The translations under genes were made by a program, and so were the position numbers. Below the pieces are notes generated by a model, which saw only the letters and a list, made by a program, of their open reading frames with translations, was not told the origin of the DNA and ran no database searches. Shown here in pieces: positions 34,290 to 45,892 of a stretch of DNA of 64,000 nt. The stretch is from Scedosporium boydii (Eukaryota > Ascomycota > Sordariomycetes > Microascales > Microascaceae). Location of the stretch: contig NJFT01000137.1 of NCBI GenBank assembly GCA_002221725.1, positions 44,332 to 108,331 of the forward strand, read 5' to 3'. Numbering within the stretch: the first letter of the stretch is position 1; every line of letters starts with the position of its first letter.

Positions 34290-34955
34290 ATGGCGCCCGT
34301 TCAAAGAGACATACACTCCGATCTGGAGGGTGAGTTCGTCAGACATCGTCCCTCCTTGCATTCCGCCTCAAGAGCACGCCGTGAAGCTAACTCCGCGACC
34401 ACCCAACTCCAGCCCAGATCAAGGACATAATCCAAGACCTCTTCAAGGTCATGGTCGTAACCTCCCACTACGACACCAGCGGCAGACCCAGCAAAGATGT
34501 CCTCGCAAACAGCCTGTACGCCTCCTCGTCCCCCGTCCTGCCACGAGTTTCAATTCCATCCAAGACATAAACTAACAAAACAAACCCTCTCTCCAAGAAA
34601 AACCCTCTCGACCTCCCTCCAAACCCTCAACTCAACTGCCACAGACCCAACCCTCCCCCTCCCCCAAGTCCCCCCCGAACTCGTCAAATACGTCGAAGGC
34701 GGCCGCAATCCCGACATCTACACCCGCGAATTCGTCGAGCTCGTGCGCCGCGGGAACCAGCTCATGCGCGGCAAGATGCACGCCTTTGCCACCTTTCGCG
34801 ACATCCTCGCCGAGCAGATGGCCGGCGCTATGCCCGAGCTGAAGCCTGATGTCGACAGGGTGTTGGAGGAGACGAGGGTTGGGAGCAGTGCGACTGGGGG
34901 CGTGAGGTCTAGGACTGGTGCTGCTGGTGGTGCTGGGGATGGGACAAGTAGCTGA
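34290..34955 (+). CDS. MED10: Mediator complex subunit 10 (NUT2)
   Basis: Three exons, 34290-34329, 34413-34515 and 34598-34955, give 166 residues. Donors are gtgagt and gtacgc; the second intron carries an ACTAAC branch site. MED10 belongs to the Mediator middle module, which links activators to RNA polymerase II. Family features are the first helix (IKDIIQDLFKVMVVTSHYD), the conserved PPELVKYVEGGRNPDIYT segment and the following FVELVRRGNQLMRGKMHAF. Length fits the family. The last ~25 residues form a Gly/Ala/Ser-rich tail with low conservation expected. It converges on the J-domain gene. Confidence 0.93.
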
Positions 34956-35639
34956 GGAGCTGGAGAGTTATGATGCGGACGGAGGCTAGGTGAGGGCTGG
35001 GAGAGGGTGCCTTAAGTGAGATATTGAGGATGAGTGGGATGTATTTACTTGATACCCGGGTTTTATGTATGTCTTCAGCAAGGATTCGTTCGCTTGGATT
35101 CCATCAGCGAGACAGGAGGACCTTATATGATTTTTAGGGGGTGCGGGAAAACCGGCACCCGCTTCTTCACACACGCGAAACGACTAAATAGCTAAAGTTT
35201 TAACTTTTTTTCGTGAGGGCAATGATGGAGATATTCCAGTCTTCCTACGGAGCTGTCCCACAATGCATGGTGCGATTTGATGCCGATTCCCTAGACATGT
35301 AGTACACGAAATGCCCTTCCCTCTTCATCTGGACCCAACTGGCTGCTCAATATATTACACAGTTCCCTGATGGCGGAAATGCTGTGTTTTTCCTGCGGGA
35401 CAGATAGACGTTTAGCCAGAGCCTTTTCATCCTGCCGATATTTGTGCTCTCTGTTCTTCTCACCCTTGTGATTACATGAAACAGTCCAACAAAAGAGCAT
35501 GACGAAAAAGGAAAAGAAATAAACTGAAAAAAACCTTGTTCCCATAAGTCCCTAAAAAAAACAGAAATAACAACGCCCTCTGGGAGCTCCGTCTATGCTT
35601 TTTGGCTTCGATTCAAAAGTTATAAACGGTCATCATCGT
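34956..35639. other. Convergent intergenic region
   Basis: This 0.7-kb region holds the MED10 3' UTR and the 3' flank of the J-domain gene. ORFs below 90 codons show no recognisable protein. Confidence 0.5.
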
Positions 35640-35975
35640 CTAATGCCAAGGCTGCTGGGGCCGTTGGATGCAGATATACAGGATTGCTCCAGCCAATGCT
35701 ACCAGGACGGCGAGGTGAGGAGGGAGAAGGACGAAGGCGGCAACGAGCCATGCGCCGACGTACCGTAGGTGGTCGACGAGGGCGTCCCGGTCGTCCTGCC
35801 GTGCTCGGATGTGGTCGTCTAGCTTGCTCCTCATGGACTGATAATCCCTTGGCGGTTGTTGTCGACTTGCATGTGGATGTTCCTCTACGTCACCTTCATC
35901 CTCTGCTTCTTCCTCATGTTCATCATCATCCTCGAACTCGAACTCGTCGTCCTCTTCATCTTCCGTGTCTGAGAG
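35640..35975 (-). other. In-frame acidic + transmembrane ORF directly after the J-domain gene stop
   Basis: Directly after the TGA at 35978-35976 the same frame stays open for 111 codons to a stop at 35640. It starts LSDTEDEEDDEFEFEDDDE, continues acidic, then has a basic/acidic helix (MRSKLDDHIRARQDDRDALV) and a hydrophobic stretch (YVGAWLVAAFVLLPPHLAVL and on to AILYICI) before the end QRPQQPWH. Composition suggests a real tail-anchored end. Possible explanations are stop-codon readthrough (UGA followed by C), a 69-nt in-frame intron (gtggag to ctcag) that removes the TGA, a nonsense change from CGA, or a separate small gene starting at the Met at 35834. Confidence 0.45.
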
Positions 35976-38251
35976 TCACGTAAAGTGAAAGCTTCCCGAC
36001 GGGTAGCCGCCGCGTTGCCTCCCGGTTCCATCTCCACCGAAGGAGTGGAACGAGTGGCCACCGCCTTGCCGGGGGAAGCCTCCGCCAAATCCATGACCGC
36101 CCATGCCACCACCAAACCCGCCACCTCCGTACCCGCCGCCGCCGCCACCACCCATCATGCTGAACAAGATTTCCGGGTCTATGTTCCCCATGCCACCACC
36201 TCCGCCGAACATGTCCGACATATCAGCAAGGTCGTCGCCGTTGTCGTATTGGGCACGTTTCCTGCAAGAGAGGGGGGGAAAAGTTAGTCTTCACGGGTGC
36301 ATCTCTGCGGATAGCTTGTGTTCCTGATAAAACGATTGTCAGAAAGACACGGGGTATCACTTACTGAGGGTTGCTGAGGGTATCATAGGCTTCGGAAATG
36401 TCCTTGAACCTCTCCTCGGCCTCCTTGTTGCCTTGGTTCTTGTCGGGATGGTGGACAATGGCGAGCTTCCGGTAAGCCTTCTTGATAGTCGCCTCATCCG
36501 CATCCTTCTCGATGCCAAGGATCTTATAGTAATCCTTGCGCTGGCTCTTCTTCAGCTCGATTTCAGCGTTGCGGATCTCCTTCAAGATGGATCTATCCTC
36601 GGGCTCAAGGTCGTGAACTGCCTTCCATTGGCGAACGGAGTCCTCCCACTTTCCGGCAAGGCCCAGTGCATTCGCCAGGGTCTTATGCGCCCTAATGTAC
36701 TTGGGGTCAAGCTTGACTGCACTCTCGCAATCGGCAACGGCAGACTCGTATTCCTTTAACTTGATCCGGCACATGGCCCTGTTCTGTAGGAGCTTGGAAT
36801 TGGTGCCCCGGTTGGCTGGGTCAATCTCTAGGGCGTCAGTATATAGCCTGATGGCTTCCTGCCACCGCCCTGCCTTGTACTCCTTGTTGCCCTCGTCCTT
36901 CATACGGTCAAGCTTCTGGACGATGCGGAGGTACTTGATGGCGTCCCTGAAATCGGGATCACAAGCAAGAGCTTTTCGGAAGTGGCTGATGGCCTTGTCA
37001 TTCTCCCCGGAAGTGTAGAGGATCCGTCCACGGAGAACAAGAGCCTCCGGGTCCTGGCTGTTGAACCGAAGAAGGGACATGGCAATGTTCTGAGCTTCGG
37101 CGAGCGACGTCGGATCGCCCATCTTGAGATACGCCTCCCCTCGCATTAACTGCCACTTTCGAGGCTTGGATGCGCCCGCACCCAGCAGTCGCTCAGCTTG
37201 GTTGAGGGCGTGCAGTACCATGGAGCCCTTAGACTCGCTTCGAAGGGCTTCCTGCGCGGCGCGCATGTGGTGCAACATCTCTTTGGCGGGGGCAACGTCT
37301 CTCGCTGCGGGGGAGGGGTGGATTCGGTTAAAGGTAACGAGGGCATCCTCGGGCAGGCCTAGAGACACAAAGATACGGGCTAGACGCATTAGAATCTTGG
37401 GGTTCTGGGGGTCCAAGTCAGCAGCTCTGGTGCAGTCTTTCAGTGCAGCATCGTATTGGCCATTGGACATGTAAGCGGCAGCCCTGTTGCTGAGATAGGT
37501 GGAGGAGTTAGGCACGAGATCGATAGCTAAAAAGAGACAACAAAGTGTTAGAAACAGCGTCAAATGCCGGCCAGATGCCGCGTTGAGTTTGCTGACGAAG
37601 GGGAAAAAGTAACCGACCCTTGTCGTACTGCCTTATGGCATCGGCATAATTCTTCTCCTTGAAGAACTTGTTACCAGCCGCTTTGTAGGCCTCGGCTTCT
37701 TCGGCCTTTGTAGGAGTCGGGCTCGTGGGGGTGGATCGGTGAGGAGGCGGTACTGGGGGAGCCGAGTCATCCCCGTTGACATCTTTTGTGCCATTGGTAA
37801 TTGGGACGGAGAAGGAAGCCTGGGGCTGCGGCTGAGGGGGCGACTGATGAGGAGGAGTAGGAGGAGAGGAAGAGGCGGCGGCGCCAGTGGAGGGCTCGTC
37901 GATATCCATGGCGCTCGGTTCGCTCATGCTTGAGAGGGCGGAGGAGGAGAGACGTTTCCTCTCCTCTTCTGGGAGATTGAGGGGATGGGTGTTGAGCTCG
38001 GTTTTCTTGCGGCGCGTTGATGACGAATGGCCCGGATCAGTTGACTGACGCACAAAGGCCCTGGTGGATGAGGACCGAGATTTTGAGGGATCCTTTCTTG
38101 TGGGTGATGGTTGTGCAGTAGAATTTTTGCTAGGCGACCGCGAACTACTCTTGGTGGGGGATTTGGTCGGCGAAGAGACCTCTGATGAGTAATAGGCGTC
38201 GTCTTCGTTCGGATGCGGGTGTTTGGATGGTTTCTTGAAGAAGGACTTCAT
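35976..38251 (-). CDS. TPR and J-domain co-chaperone (DNAJC7/TPR2-like)
   Basis: Three exons, 38251-37618, 37526-36365 and 36261-35976, give 693 residues to the TGA. Donors are gtcggt and gtaagt; intron 2 has an ACTAAC branch site. The N-terminal ~180 residues are Ser/Pro-rich and likely disordered. TPR units follow (starting [20 protein letters not shown], then [40 protein letters not shown] and others). The J domain ([20 protein letters not shown]) carries the HPD motif in [10 protein letters not shown] Gly/Phe-rich tail ends in SFHFT. Such proteins bind Hsp70 and Hsp90 through TPRs and stimulate Hsp70 ATPase through HPD, passing clients between them. Location is probably cytosol or nucleus, unless the in-frame tail beyond the stop is used. 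Confidence 0.92.
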
Positions 38252-39900
38252 TCCCAGATAGTGGCAGGGTCCTCAGTAATATTTTTTTTTTTCTTTCTTG
38301 GGCCAGCAGTTGGGGCAGACTCAGAATCCCTCTTATCGGGGGAGGGGGCTTCCTAATGGTGGGACGGGTATGATGTTGAGGATCAAATGTGTCTCGCTTG
38401 CAAGGTTATGCGGTGTATGTCGATGGGTGGAAGGTAAAAAGGGAAGAACCGATTAAAAGGGTTGCTGCCATTGATTAGGCTCGTTAGTGTGAGACAGATG
38501 CTACCAGCGGGATGGGGAACAGGGACAAACCTTTTTGTTTCACTGTTTCTGTGATCTGAAGACTCTCACAATAAATATATTGAAAATGACAAGTTCGCGA
38601 AGACAAGAAGATGAAGAAGATGGGCGAAGATGGTGGAACCTTGACTTGGTCCCTCCTCAGCATAAAGTCATTTGTGAAAAAGAAAAAAAAAAAAAAATAA
38701 TAATAGAGAGAGAGCTGTTGTGAAAGGAAGGGACTGGAGCTAAGGAGCCTCGTCATAAAAGGAAGAAGCGGGCAGCGGGCAGAGGGCGGGACGGAGTAGG
38801 GGAGAAAAAACTGCTGGCTGGGGAAAGACAAAATTTGCCAGGTCGGCCAGGCGGCTGCTGGTGATTTGGTGATGAGGTAGGGTACCATGTACATTTGAAC
38901 CAATACAAAGTTCGCTGGGGATACGTGTATTTACGACATTACCGCCACCCCCCACATCCAATCTTGAAGCAGTCCAACGGTGCCCAGCAACAGAGCCGGG
39001 GATTGCTACAGGACCAATAGAATAGGGGATGAAGAGGATTCTGTTTATCATCATCTGGGCTCTAGACCTTGCCCAGGAGCAGTCGAGAGTGTGTCACTGG
39101 CTGCTTTTGGATCCATATTGCCAGAAAGAGGCGAAGGATTGAGGCGAGGCTTTGCATCAAAATGAGGCCTCATCCAACGACATTGTAAATGCAAGACGCC
39201 TGGTGTGGTCGTTTAACGCTGTCCACTACGAGGACGGCTGGAACACTTAAATGTACCACTGTAAATTTAATAACCTCCAGTCTCACTGGACGGACCGGTC
39301 CGTCGTGAGAGGGTAGGAGTACCACTAAAAATCCAAAACTGGCAATTAAGCAGTCATTCCCTTTAACGAGGTCTTGCATTAAACATGCTTTTTCCTGTTT
39401 GAGGAACTGCGATTCGAGAAGCTTCGGTGGGGCATGACGGGGTCTGACCGGGATGACCTTTCCAGCCGCGGTACCAGCGCTCCGTTCAACACCAAAATTA
39501 GTGCCTCACTGCCTAAACTAGAACCAGAGTGAGGTTGGAGGTGGATCGTGTACCTTTCGGGTGTGAGACTGCGAGTTTACCAAGGCAACAACCCACTAAT
39601 AATCAATTGATCCAACTTGAGTAACATTAATACCCACTGACAGGCCGAGTCCGGTACCTCCGCAAAGTGCCAGTGCAATTGTGTGCTCTTTGACCTGCTC
39701 CCGTCAACCACACGCGTGCGAATCAACTCTTTTCAAGTACACGCGACTCGGGGGCTTCTTTTTTTTCTTTCCCTTTTCTTGATCTATCGCTAATTCTACG
39801 AGCACCTTCGTCAGTCCCCGCGGGGACCAACCGCCAATCCTTGCCTCGACAAACTCGATCCCGCAGCCAAACGTCTGGGAACAAGACTCGGCAATCAATC
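38252..39900. other. Divergent intergenic region J-domain gene / DHFR (1.6 kb)
   Basis: It is upstream of both genes. It contains A/T tracts (38281-38295, 38680-38702) and a pyrimidine-rich leader before DHFR. I see no coding sequence. Confidence 0.5.
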
Positions 39901-40684
39901 ATGCCGCCACCAATCGAGCTGACTCTGGTCGTCGCCGCCACCCGCAATATGGGTATCGGCGCAAAGGGCACCCTTCCCTGGACAGGGTTGAAGAAGGAAA
40001 TGGCCTACTTTGCCCGTGTTACAAAAAGGCTACCACCCCAAGTCGATCACTCCTCCTCACTCACCTACTTCTTTCCCTTTATTTTCCCTCATCGATGAGG
40101 CCCGGAAATCCAAGCCTGTTCTATGAGGATAATAGTAACTCGGGGAAAAAAGAAAAGGGAAAGGAATGCACGTAGTTAACACTTCCAGGCAGGTACCCCC
40201 TGAAGCTCGCAATGCCGTCATTATGGGTCGCAAGACCTGGGATAGCATCCCCGCCAAGTTTCGACCCCTGAAGGGTCGGTTGAACATCGTCATCAGCCGA
40301 TCTTTCCCCACTCCCGCGCACGCCTCAGCCGACTCTGAGGGCGATCTTGTGAAGGCTGCGTCATTGGAACAAGCACTCGAGTATCTGAAGTCGAAGTCTG
40401 GGCAGGAGGTGGGCAAGGTTTTTGTCATTGGCGGCGGCCAAATCTATGACGCCGCGCTGAAACTGTCCCAAACAAAGAGGCTCCTTATCACTCGGATATT
40501 ATCCGACTTCGAGTGTGACACTTTCTTCCCTCTCAAGATGGCCGAGGGCGAAGAGTGCGCACCTGGATGGGTTGTCAAGTCTAAAGCCGACTTGGACGCT
40601 TGGGTAGGGGAAGATGCGCCAGCGGGGATCCAAGAAGAGAACCAAACGAAGTACGAGTTTCAAATGTGGGAGCGGACAGAGTAG
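39901..40684 (+). CDS. DFR1: Dihydrofolate reductase
   Basis: Two exons, 39901-40041 and 40193-40684, give 210 residues, the usual fungal DHFR size. DHFR reduces 7,8-dihydrofolate to tetrahydrofolate with NADPH and feeds thymidylate and purine synthesis. Signatures are the N-terminal strand with IGAKGTLPW (Trp/Pro active-site loop), MGRKTWDSIP (cofactor binding) and VIGGGQIYDAAL. The intron (151 nt, donor gtcgat, acceptor gcag, branch-like GTTAAC) falls after RLPPQ and before VPPEARNAV, a variable loop, so the exact junction may differ by a few codons. Confidence 0.95.
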
Positions 40685-40981
40685 ACAATGCCCAGGCTAG
40701 ATGAGCCATCACAGCCATCACACTTGAGACTTGTTGTAACGAAGAGGCCAACCTCCTGATATTCGAACAGGGACGTCACCACCTCATCCCGCTCACAGAA
40801 AGTAACAAGGATACGAAGTTCATCTTTTGCAAGTCTCCGAAATGGGAAAGCTGATACCTGGAGCAATACACTGTACTCATTCTCTGCCTACGAGTTTCCA
40901 TTCTTAAGGCAGGTTGGATCTCGAGCCTGTCCAATATTCAACGGCATTGCAGCTAAGTATATCTGTTTCATAGCAGAGTCT

Positions 40982-41967
40982 TTACAAGCACTGAGAGTAC
41001 CATTGGTTTTGCGCTTGACAAGTACTTCCCGATTGGCAGCAAGTTGCTCCAGTCCACCCCTGGCCACCGCATTGGCCCCATTTTACCGAGCAGTTGCTAC
41101 CGCCACCATTGTTGCCTCCTCCAGTGTTTCCTCCTCCGGTGTTGCCCCCGCCGTTGCTAGAGCCAAGCTTGCTGTTGATGAAGGTGAGAGCCTGCTGGCC
41201 ATAGACGCCGACATAGCCCTGGTGGGTAGCTTGACTGTTACCAGTGCAGCAGTAGGGGTCCGCGGCGTCGCAGTAGGATTGGATCTTGCTCGCGTTGGGG
41301 CAGACGAATCCAGAAGGGCGAGCGGCGAACTAAAATAAGGATTAGCGACAATGGTTTCCATCATGCGGAAAACGTGGACGGAGGGGCTTACACCGCCGGC
41401 ACGGCAGGTGCCGACTTGATACGCAAGGCCGTACTGCCATCTTGGATCGCCCATGAAAATGGCCGCCTTGATCATATTGACAGCACTGGCCGAGATTGGA
41501 ACGGCTGTGCTAGTGATGCCGGCCCCGGGATCACCACCACCGCAAAGTGCATTGTCCATAATTTGACCGCCCTATTCGATTAGCAAGTGAGATTCTTAGA
41601 ATAACCAAGAAGGTTCCTCTACTATACTCACCTGTGAGTATCCGACGAGGACAATTTGGGCGTTTGGGCATCTCTGATGGAAGTTGTTGACCTGGCTCGC
41701 TACAGAATTGGTGCCCTGTCTAGCCGAGTCACCATAGGCGACCCCACCACACGACGCTTGGCCACCGCAAGCAGGATAGGTGATAGCTTCAGAGGTAGCT
41801 CCAGGGTTGGCGTTGATAATCATGTTAATGAGCTGTCCAGCGGAGCCGAAGCCCGGCGACACAGTGGTCTCTCGAGCCCCAAAGATGTGGAGATTGGGAC
41901 ATTGCCCGGCTACAAGAGCCGCTTGTGCCGACAGCAAAAGGAGGGTGTTTTTCATATTGGGCAACAT
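40982..41967 (-). CDS. Secreted acetylxylan esterase (CE5) with C-terminal CBM1
   Basis: Three exons, 41967-41632, 41571-41392 and 41329-40982, give 287 residues, or 283 from the second Met (MKNTLLLLS), which makes the cleaner signal peptide. The catalytic domain is a CE5 alpha/beta-hydrolase: nucleophile in GYSQGG (split by intron 1), acid in CDAADPYC and His in THQGY, with the many Cys of this family. A Gly/Asn linker ([19 protein letters not shown]) leads to a fungal type cellulose-binding CBM1 ([15 protein letters not shown] to QNQWYSQCL). The enzyme removes acetyl groups from xylan outside the cell while anchored to cellulose. The order CE5-linker-CBM1 is that of Trichoderma Axe1. Introns are 60 and 62 nt. 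Confidence 0.95.
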
Positions 41968-42931
41968 GGCGGACGTTACGTGAAATGACGATAAGGACTA
42001 AGTGCCTGGTTTCTCGTGTATGCCTCGACGAAGACTGGAGATGTTCGCCTCCTGGATGAGCAGTTGAAGTACAGAGCGTTTCCTTCTCTTTCTCTCTGGC
42101 GATCCCGCCGTATTTATATCCATCTGCTATTTTGTAAGAGGATTGTTGATCCAGACCCTTGCTCTACATCCTTGAATCTGCTCGGTGGAAATACTAATCT
42201 CACGAGGTAGGTCTTCATGATACAGTAGCATTCCATTTCGCCGCATGCGAATAGCTGTTCTAGCAACAGGCAATTTTCCATTGAGGGGCGATAGTAACAT
42301 GAACATACAACCAGATGGCAATCTAGAACCCGTGCTCTGAAGCTATGTATCTAGAGCATGGATTCAATGAACCTCACTGTTAGGCGGCCCTCAATACCAG
42401 GGCGCAAAAACCTGGCAAAATCATCTAAGTCGCACCCGGGACTTTGGAACCAAATTCGTAGGTGGACCCTAGACTAGGGGAGAAATTCCACGAGTCTGGG
42501 TTTCTGGAATATTTCGATGCGCAGCCAAGCTGGGGCGTTTTAGGCTAAATAAGGGTCCCCAGACAGAATTGGAGATGGGAGTGAAACCCTTCCGTCAGTG
42601 CTTGCAGAAGGAGAAGTTCGTATGGCTCGACGATTCAATATTGCTATTGAGGTGCTAAAATAAACAATAACACGGTCTCGAATAACATTTCTCAAAGCCC
42701 AAAAGCACTCCCCGGAAACGCCAACTCTCATTGCCCAGTTGCCGACTGCCGTTGCCTCGTCACTAGTGCTTCGTATGCATCTGTAGCCAATCGATGCCGC
42801 TCGCAGATGACTGAGCGTGCAGCACCCAACCACCTCTCTCAGCCCCCGCACTCTAATCCCGCGGTGCTTCTGCTTAAAATGCCTTGTTTGTATGCAGCTA
42901 GAGGATTGCATTGCATTTGTGCCAAGCGACG
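41968..42931 (-). other. Intergenic region upstream of the acetylxylan esterase
   Basis: It contains the esterase promoter with a TATA box. A 131-codon ORF at 42540-42935 shows no domain. Confidence 0.45.
42111..42118 (-). promoter_or_regulatory. TATA box (TATAAATA) of the acetylxylan esterase gene
   Basis: The minus strand reads TATAAATA about 145 bp upstream of the start codon. A pyrimidine/purine-rich leader (TCTCTTTCTCTC on the plus strand) lies nearby. The spacing is typical for an inducible secreted-enzyme gene. Confidence 0.6.
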
Positions 42932-43866
42932 TCACTCCTTCGCCTCCTCAGACTCCGTGCCTCCATTGGACCCCATTATCGAGTGGACGAAGTCCTGATA
43001 CTTGAATACCTCGTTTCGCCCACCACGCCCTGGGTTCATGTGACGATTGAATGCCCTACGTCCCGTGAAGCCGCTGAGGACCATGTTTACCTCGGCCTCG
43101 GTCAGCGGCCGTTCTCCAGGCTCAGGTGCTGTATTTAATAGAGCTTCGCGTAGTTCTGCAAGATCAATCTGACCGCTATCATCAACGTCGAATGCCGAAA
43201 ACGCAGAGAGGAGCTCTGGGCTTGGAGACATGGCGGCGAGAGTGGTAGCCAACGAGTTGAGGAACAATGGCATTGTCATTGTTTGTGGAGCCGAAGGTGG
43301 GAAGAATCGGGCGACGTCTGACGGACCAGAAGGCAGTCCTAAGAGCTTGTTAGTCTTAATCAAAGCCAAGACGCGACTCATCATGAATATCATGGTGATA
43401 TAAAAGATAACGTATGGCGCATACCGAGCTGGTTCAACATGTCGGCGACATCATCCCTATTGACGACGCCGTCGCTATCTCGGTCGAGGATCTGAAAGCC
43501 TTCTCGCAATGTGCGGACTTGGGAGGGTTGTAGTTTTGACAGAGCATTCCCGTGCGAAGCCATGGTATTCGATAACGGCACTTGTCGTGTAGGTGATGCT
43601 GGATATGTCGACCTTGGAGTATCGTCTTGCGTCGGTCTGGCTTTCGGCGTCCAACTTCCACTTGTGCTGCCAGCGGTAGCTGTACTCTCGCTGCCAGGTC
43701 TAGGGAAGTTGCCGCTGTTACTGAGCTTCAATGGCGACACCAAGGGCGTGCTGCTGCTCTGTCTCAAGGGGGAAGGGGTCGGTGAGGTGGAGGGTTCTGG
43801 TCGGCGGAAAGGGGAGCTGCGAGGAGACCCGTAGCCGAGCGGTGAGGGTTTGTATCCGGAAGGCAT
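42932..43866 (-). CDS. EF-hand protein, myosin regulatory light chain-like, with long Ser/Pro-rich N-terminus
   Basis: Two exons, 43866-43425 and 43338-42932, give 282 residues; donor gtatgc, acceptor ttag, intron 86 nt. Residues 1-110 are Ser/Pro/Thr-rich with many SP/TP sites. EF-hand 1 has the loop DRDSDGVVNRDD (128-139), ending in Asp instead of the usual Glu. A second loop, DVDDSGQIDLAE (198-209), is canonical. The C-terminal half ends with FKYQDFVHSIMG, as in light chains that clamp a myosin IQ motif. The layout fits a myosin-II regulatory light chain (Rlc1-type) acting at the septum/actomyosin ring; a calmodulin-like regulator is an alternative. Confidence 0.82.
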
Positions 43867-45892
43867 TGCCTAGGGGGACGGTTAGTCGCCTGTATGGCCA
43901 AAGCGTTGAGAAAAGTGTGGAGATCCGAAGGGATTTAACACTGTACACTACTTGCCATTTGATGGGATATCTACCTTTTCGGATTGATATTTGGATCGAA
44001 GGGAGAAAGTGCTGCGGATCGATGAGGAGGGGAAGGCGGCCTGCTAGGGCACGACACGGGATAAAGTCAATAAATCGGGATGATATTGGCTTCTAGATGG
44101 CTAGAGATGGTTGGGGAGGTATGGGGGATGCAGATATTAGAGCTTGGCAGATTATCGTGAATGGAGATGTGAGATGCTAGATGTGGACCGCGAGGAGGGA
44201 TGTGAGCATTCGCTGTTGCATGTTGGTGCTTCACTTGATGGAGGTCGGACTGACAAGTCTTAGTGGAGGCTTCAGCACAAGGCCGAAAGTAAACAGTGGC
44301 GGTAGTGTCCCAGACAACGTCGCCCTTCAGTGTTGGACCAATGACGTCTTTCCATGCTCCGTTGCACAATAAATTAGCTCCAGCCACAATGATGACATAA
44401 GACATCTATGGCTGATGGTTAGCCTGTGGCCCAGCTCGGCCACAAATAGACCCTGATTGAGACGAAGCTCGAAACAGAACAGCGAATGTCGTCCTGTCGA
44501 GCTCCGAAGTTTACTTATGCCCTGCCCAAGATAGTTTATCTCCTTTAGCTCCCAAATCCCGAGATGACACTGCTGATAGCGATACGGCTATAGGCTTTAT
44601 GGAGTTACACATATGCAAAAGCAGAGCTGGACATTTTCGGCGACTCCTAATGTTGAGGCTGGCTGAACGACAAAGTGTTTCGGCAAGAGAACACGCGCTT
44701 GTAGTTTGTTCTGGGGCCCGACGAGAAACGAGGTCCGAAGACTCTGGGTGAGAAGTAGTGTAATCTACTTCGTACTCCCCAGTTTCGATCGTGGATGAAC
44801 AAGTATCCCACCGTTCTCCACCATTGTCTCGACAGTTGGTTATGGCGGCGTTTTATTGGTTGGCTGCACAAAATAGGCCAGCCACATGAGTGACGCCACT
44901 GTGAAACTTACACGCCGGGATCCCAAGGCGCCAAAAAAGGGCCAAGGCCAGGGCAAGGTTCAGGGCTAGATCGGCCTGGGCTAGAATCAAATTATGGAGA
45001 TAGAACGTGCCCATTCTTCACTGGGGATGTTCGCGGCGTCGACCGAAGCCGGATTGGGCCAATCCTCGCATCGAATCCCATGGGCGCCCACCGCCACTCA
45101 CGATCCCCCCGGTCGAATAACTGACCACAACCCTGTTCAGGGGCGCCTGTGTCCTGTGCTCCATCTGTAGCCATTTTGTCCATTTGCTGCCCCTTATAAA
45201 GACGGTAATATTAACAATTATTTCGACGCCCCGGACCCCACCTCATACACGTCGGTATCAAATGTCGTCCAAGCAGATCATGTCTCGGTATCTGTGAGTT
45301 AGCTGGGTTTCGATCGAGAGACTTTGCGTGGCCCCCGAGCCTTTCCTTCTTCGAGGTCGTTGATCCTGGCTTACTTTGTAATTGTCTTAAATTTCGCCTT
45401 GTGTGGGTGCCAGTTGTTGGCCCCTGCATCGCTCCCTGCTGCCTTTGGGAGACCTTTCCAAGCCTCCCCGGGCCGCCTTCTCCTCCCTCCCTTCTCGCGT
45501 CTTGGTCTCGGCTTGCAATCACGAAACTCCTTGCAAGTTCTTTCTGTCTTTCAGTTGAGATAATTTAGCCCTCTCGTCTCGGTTGACGATCCACGGCCGA
45601 TCCCGATTCGACCACGCCTTGCCGTACGAGCCCGCTCTTTGTGCCCCAGACCCAGACCCATGCCCACGGGAATAGCTGGGTAGTCGCCTATATACCTCGA
45701 TCCGGCCTGTCGCGACACGGCAAACGCAACTTAAACACGGGACCCGATAGGGCACTGCCGTTTCGACCCGCCCTATGCAAGCAGCAGCTGTCTCGTGTCT
45801 CGTCCCTACTGCGCTCTGTTCCCGTCTCCGTGTGCCATCATTAGAATAGACGACCATAATCTGGGGGACCCGAACCCCTTTAGCAGCAACTT
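43867..45892. other. Divergent intergenic region (2.0 kb)
   Basis: It lies upstream of the EF-hand gene (-) and the AFI1-like gene (+). It contains a TACTTCGTA copy at 44766. ORFs of about 80-112 codons show no recognisable protein; those close to 45893 on the plus strand would be upstream ORFs. Confidence 0.45.
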
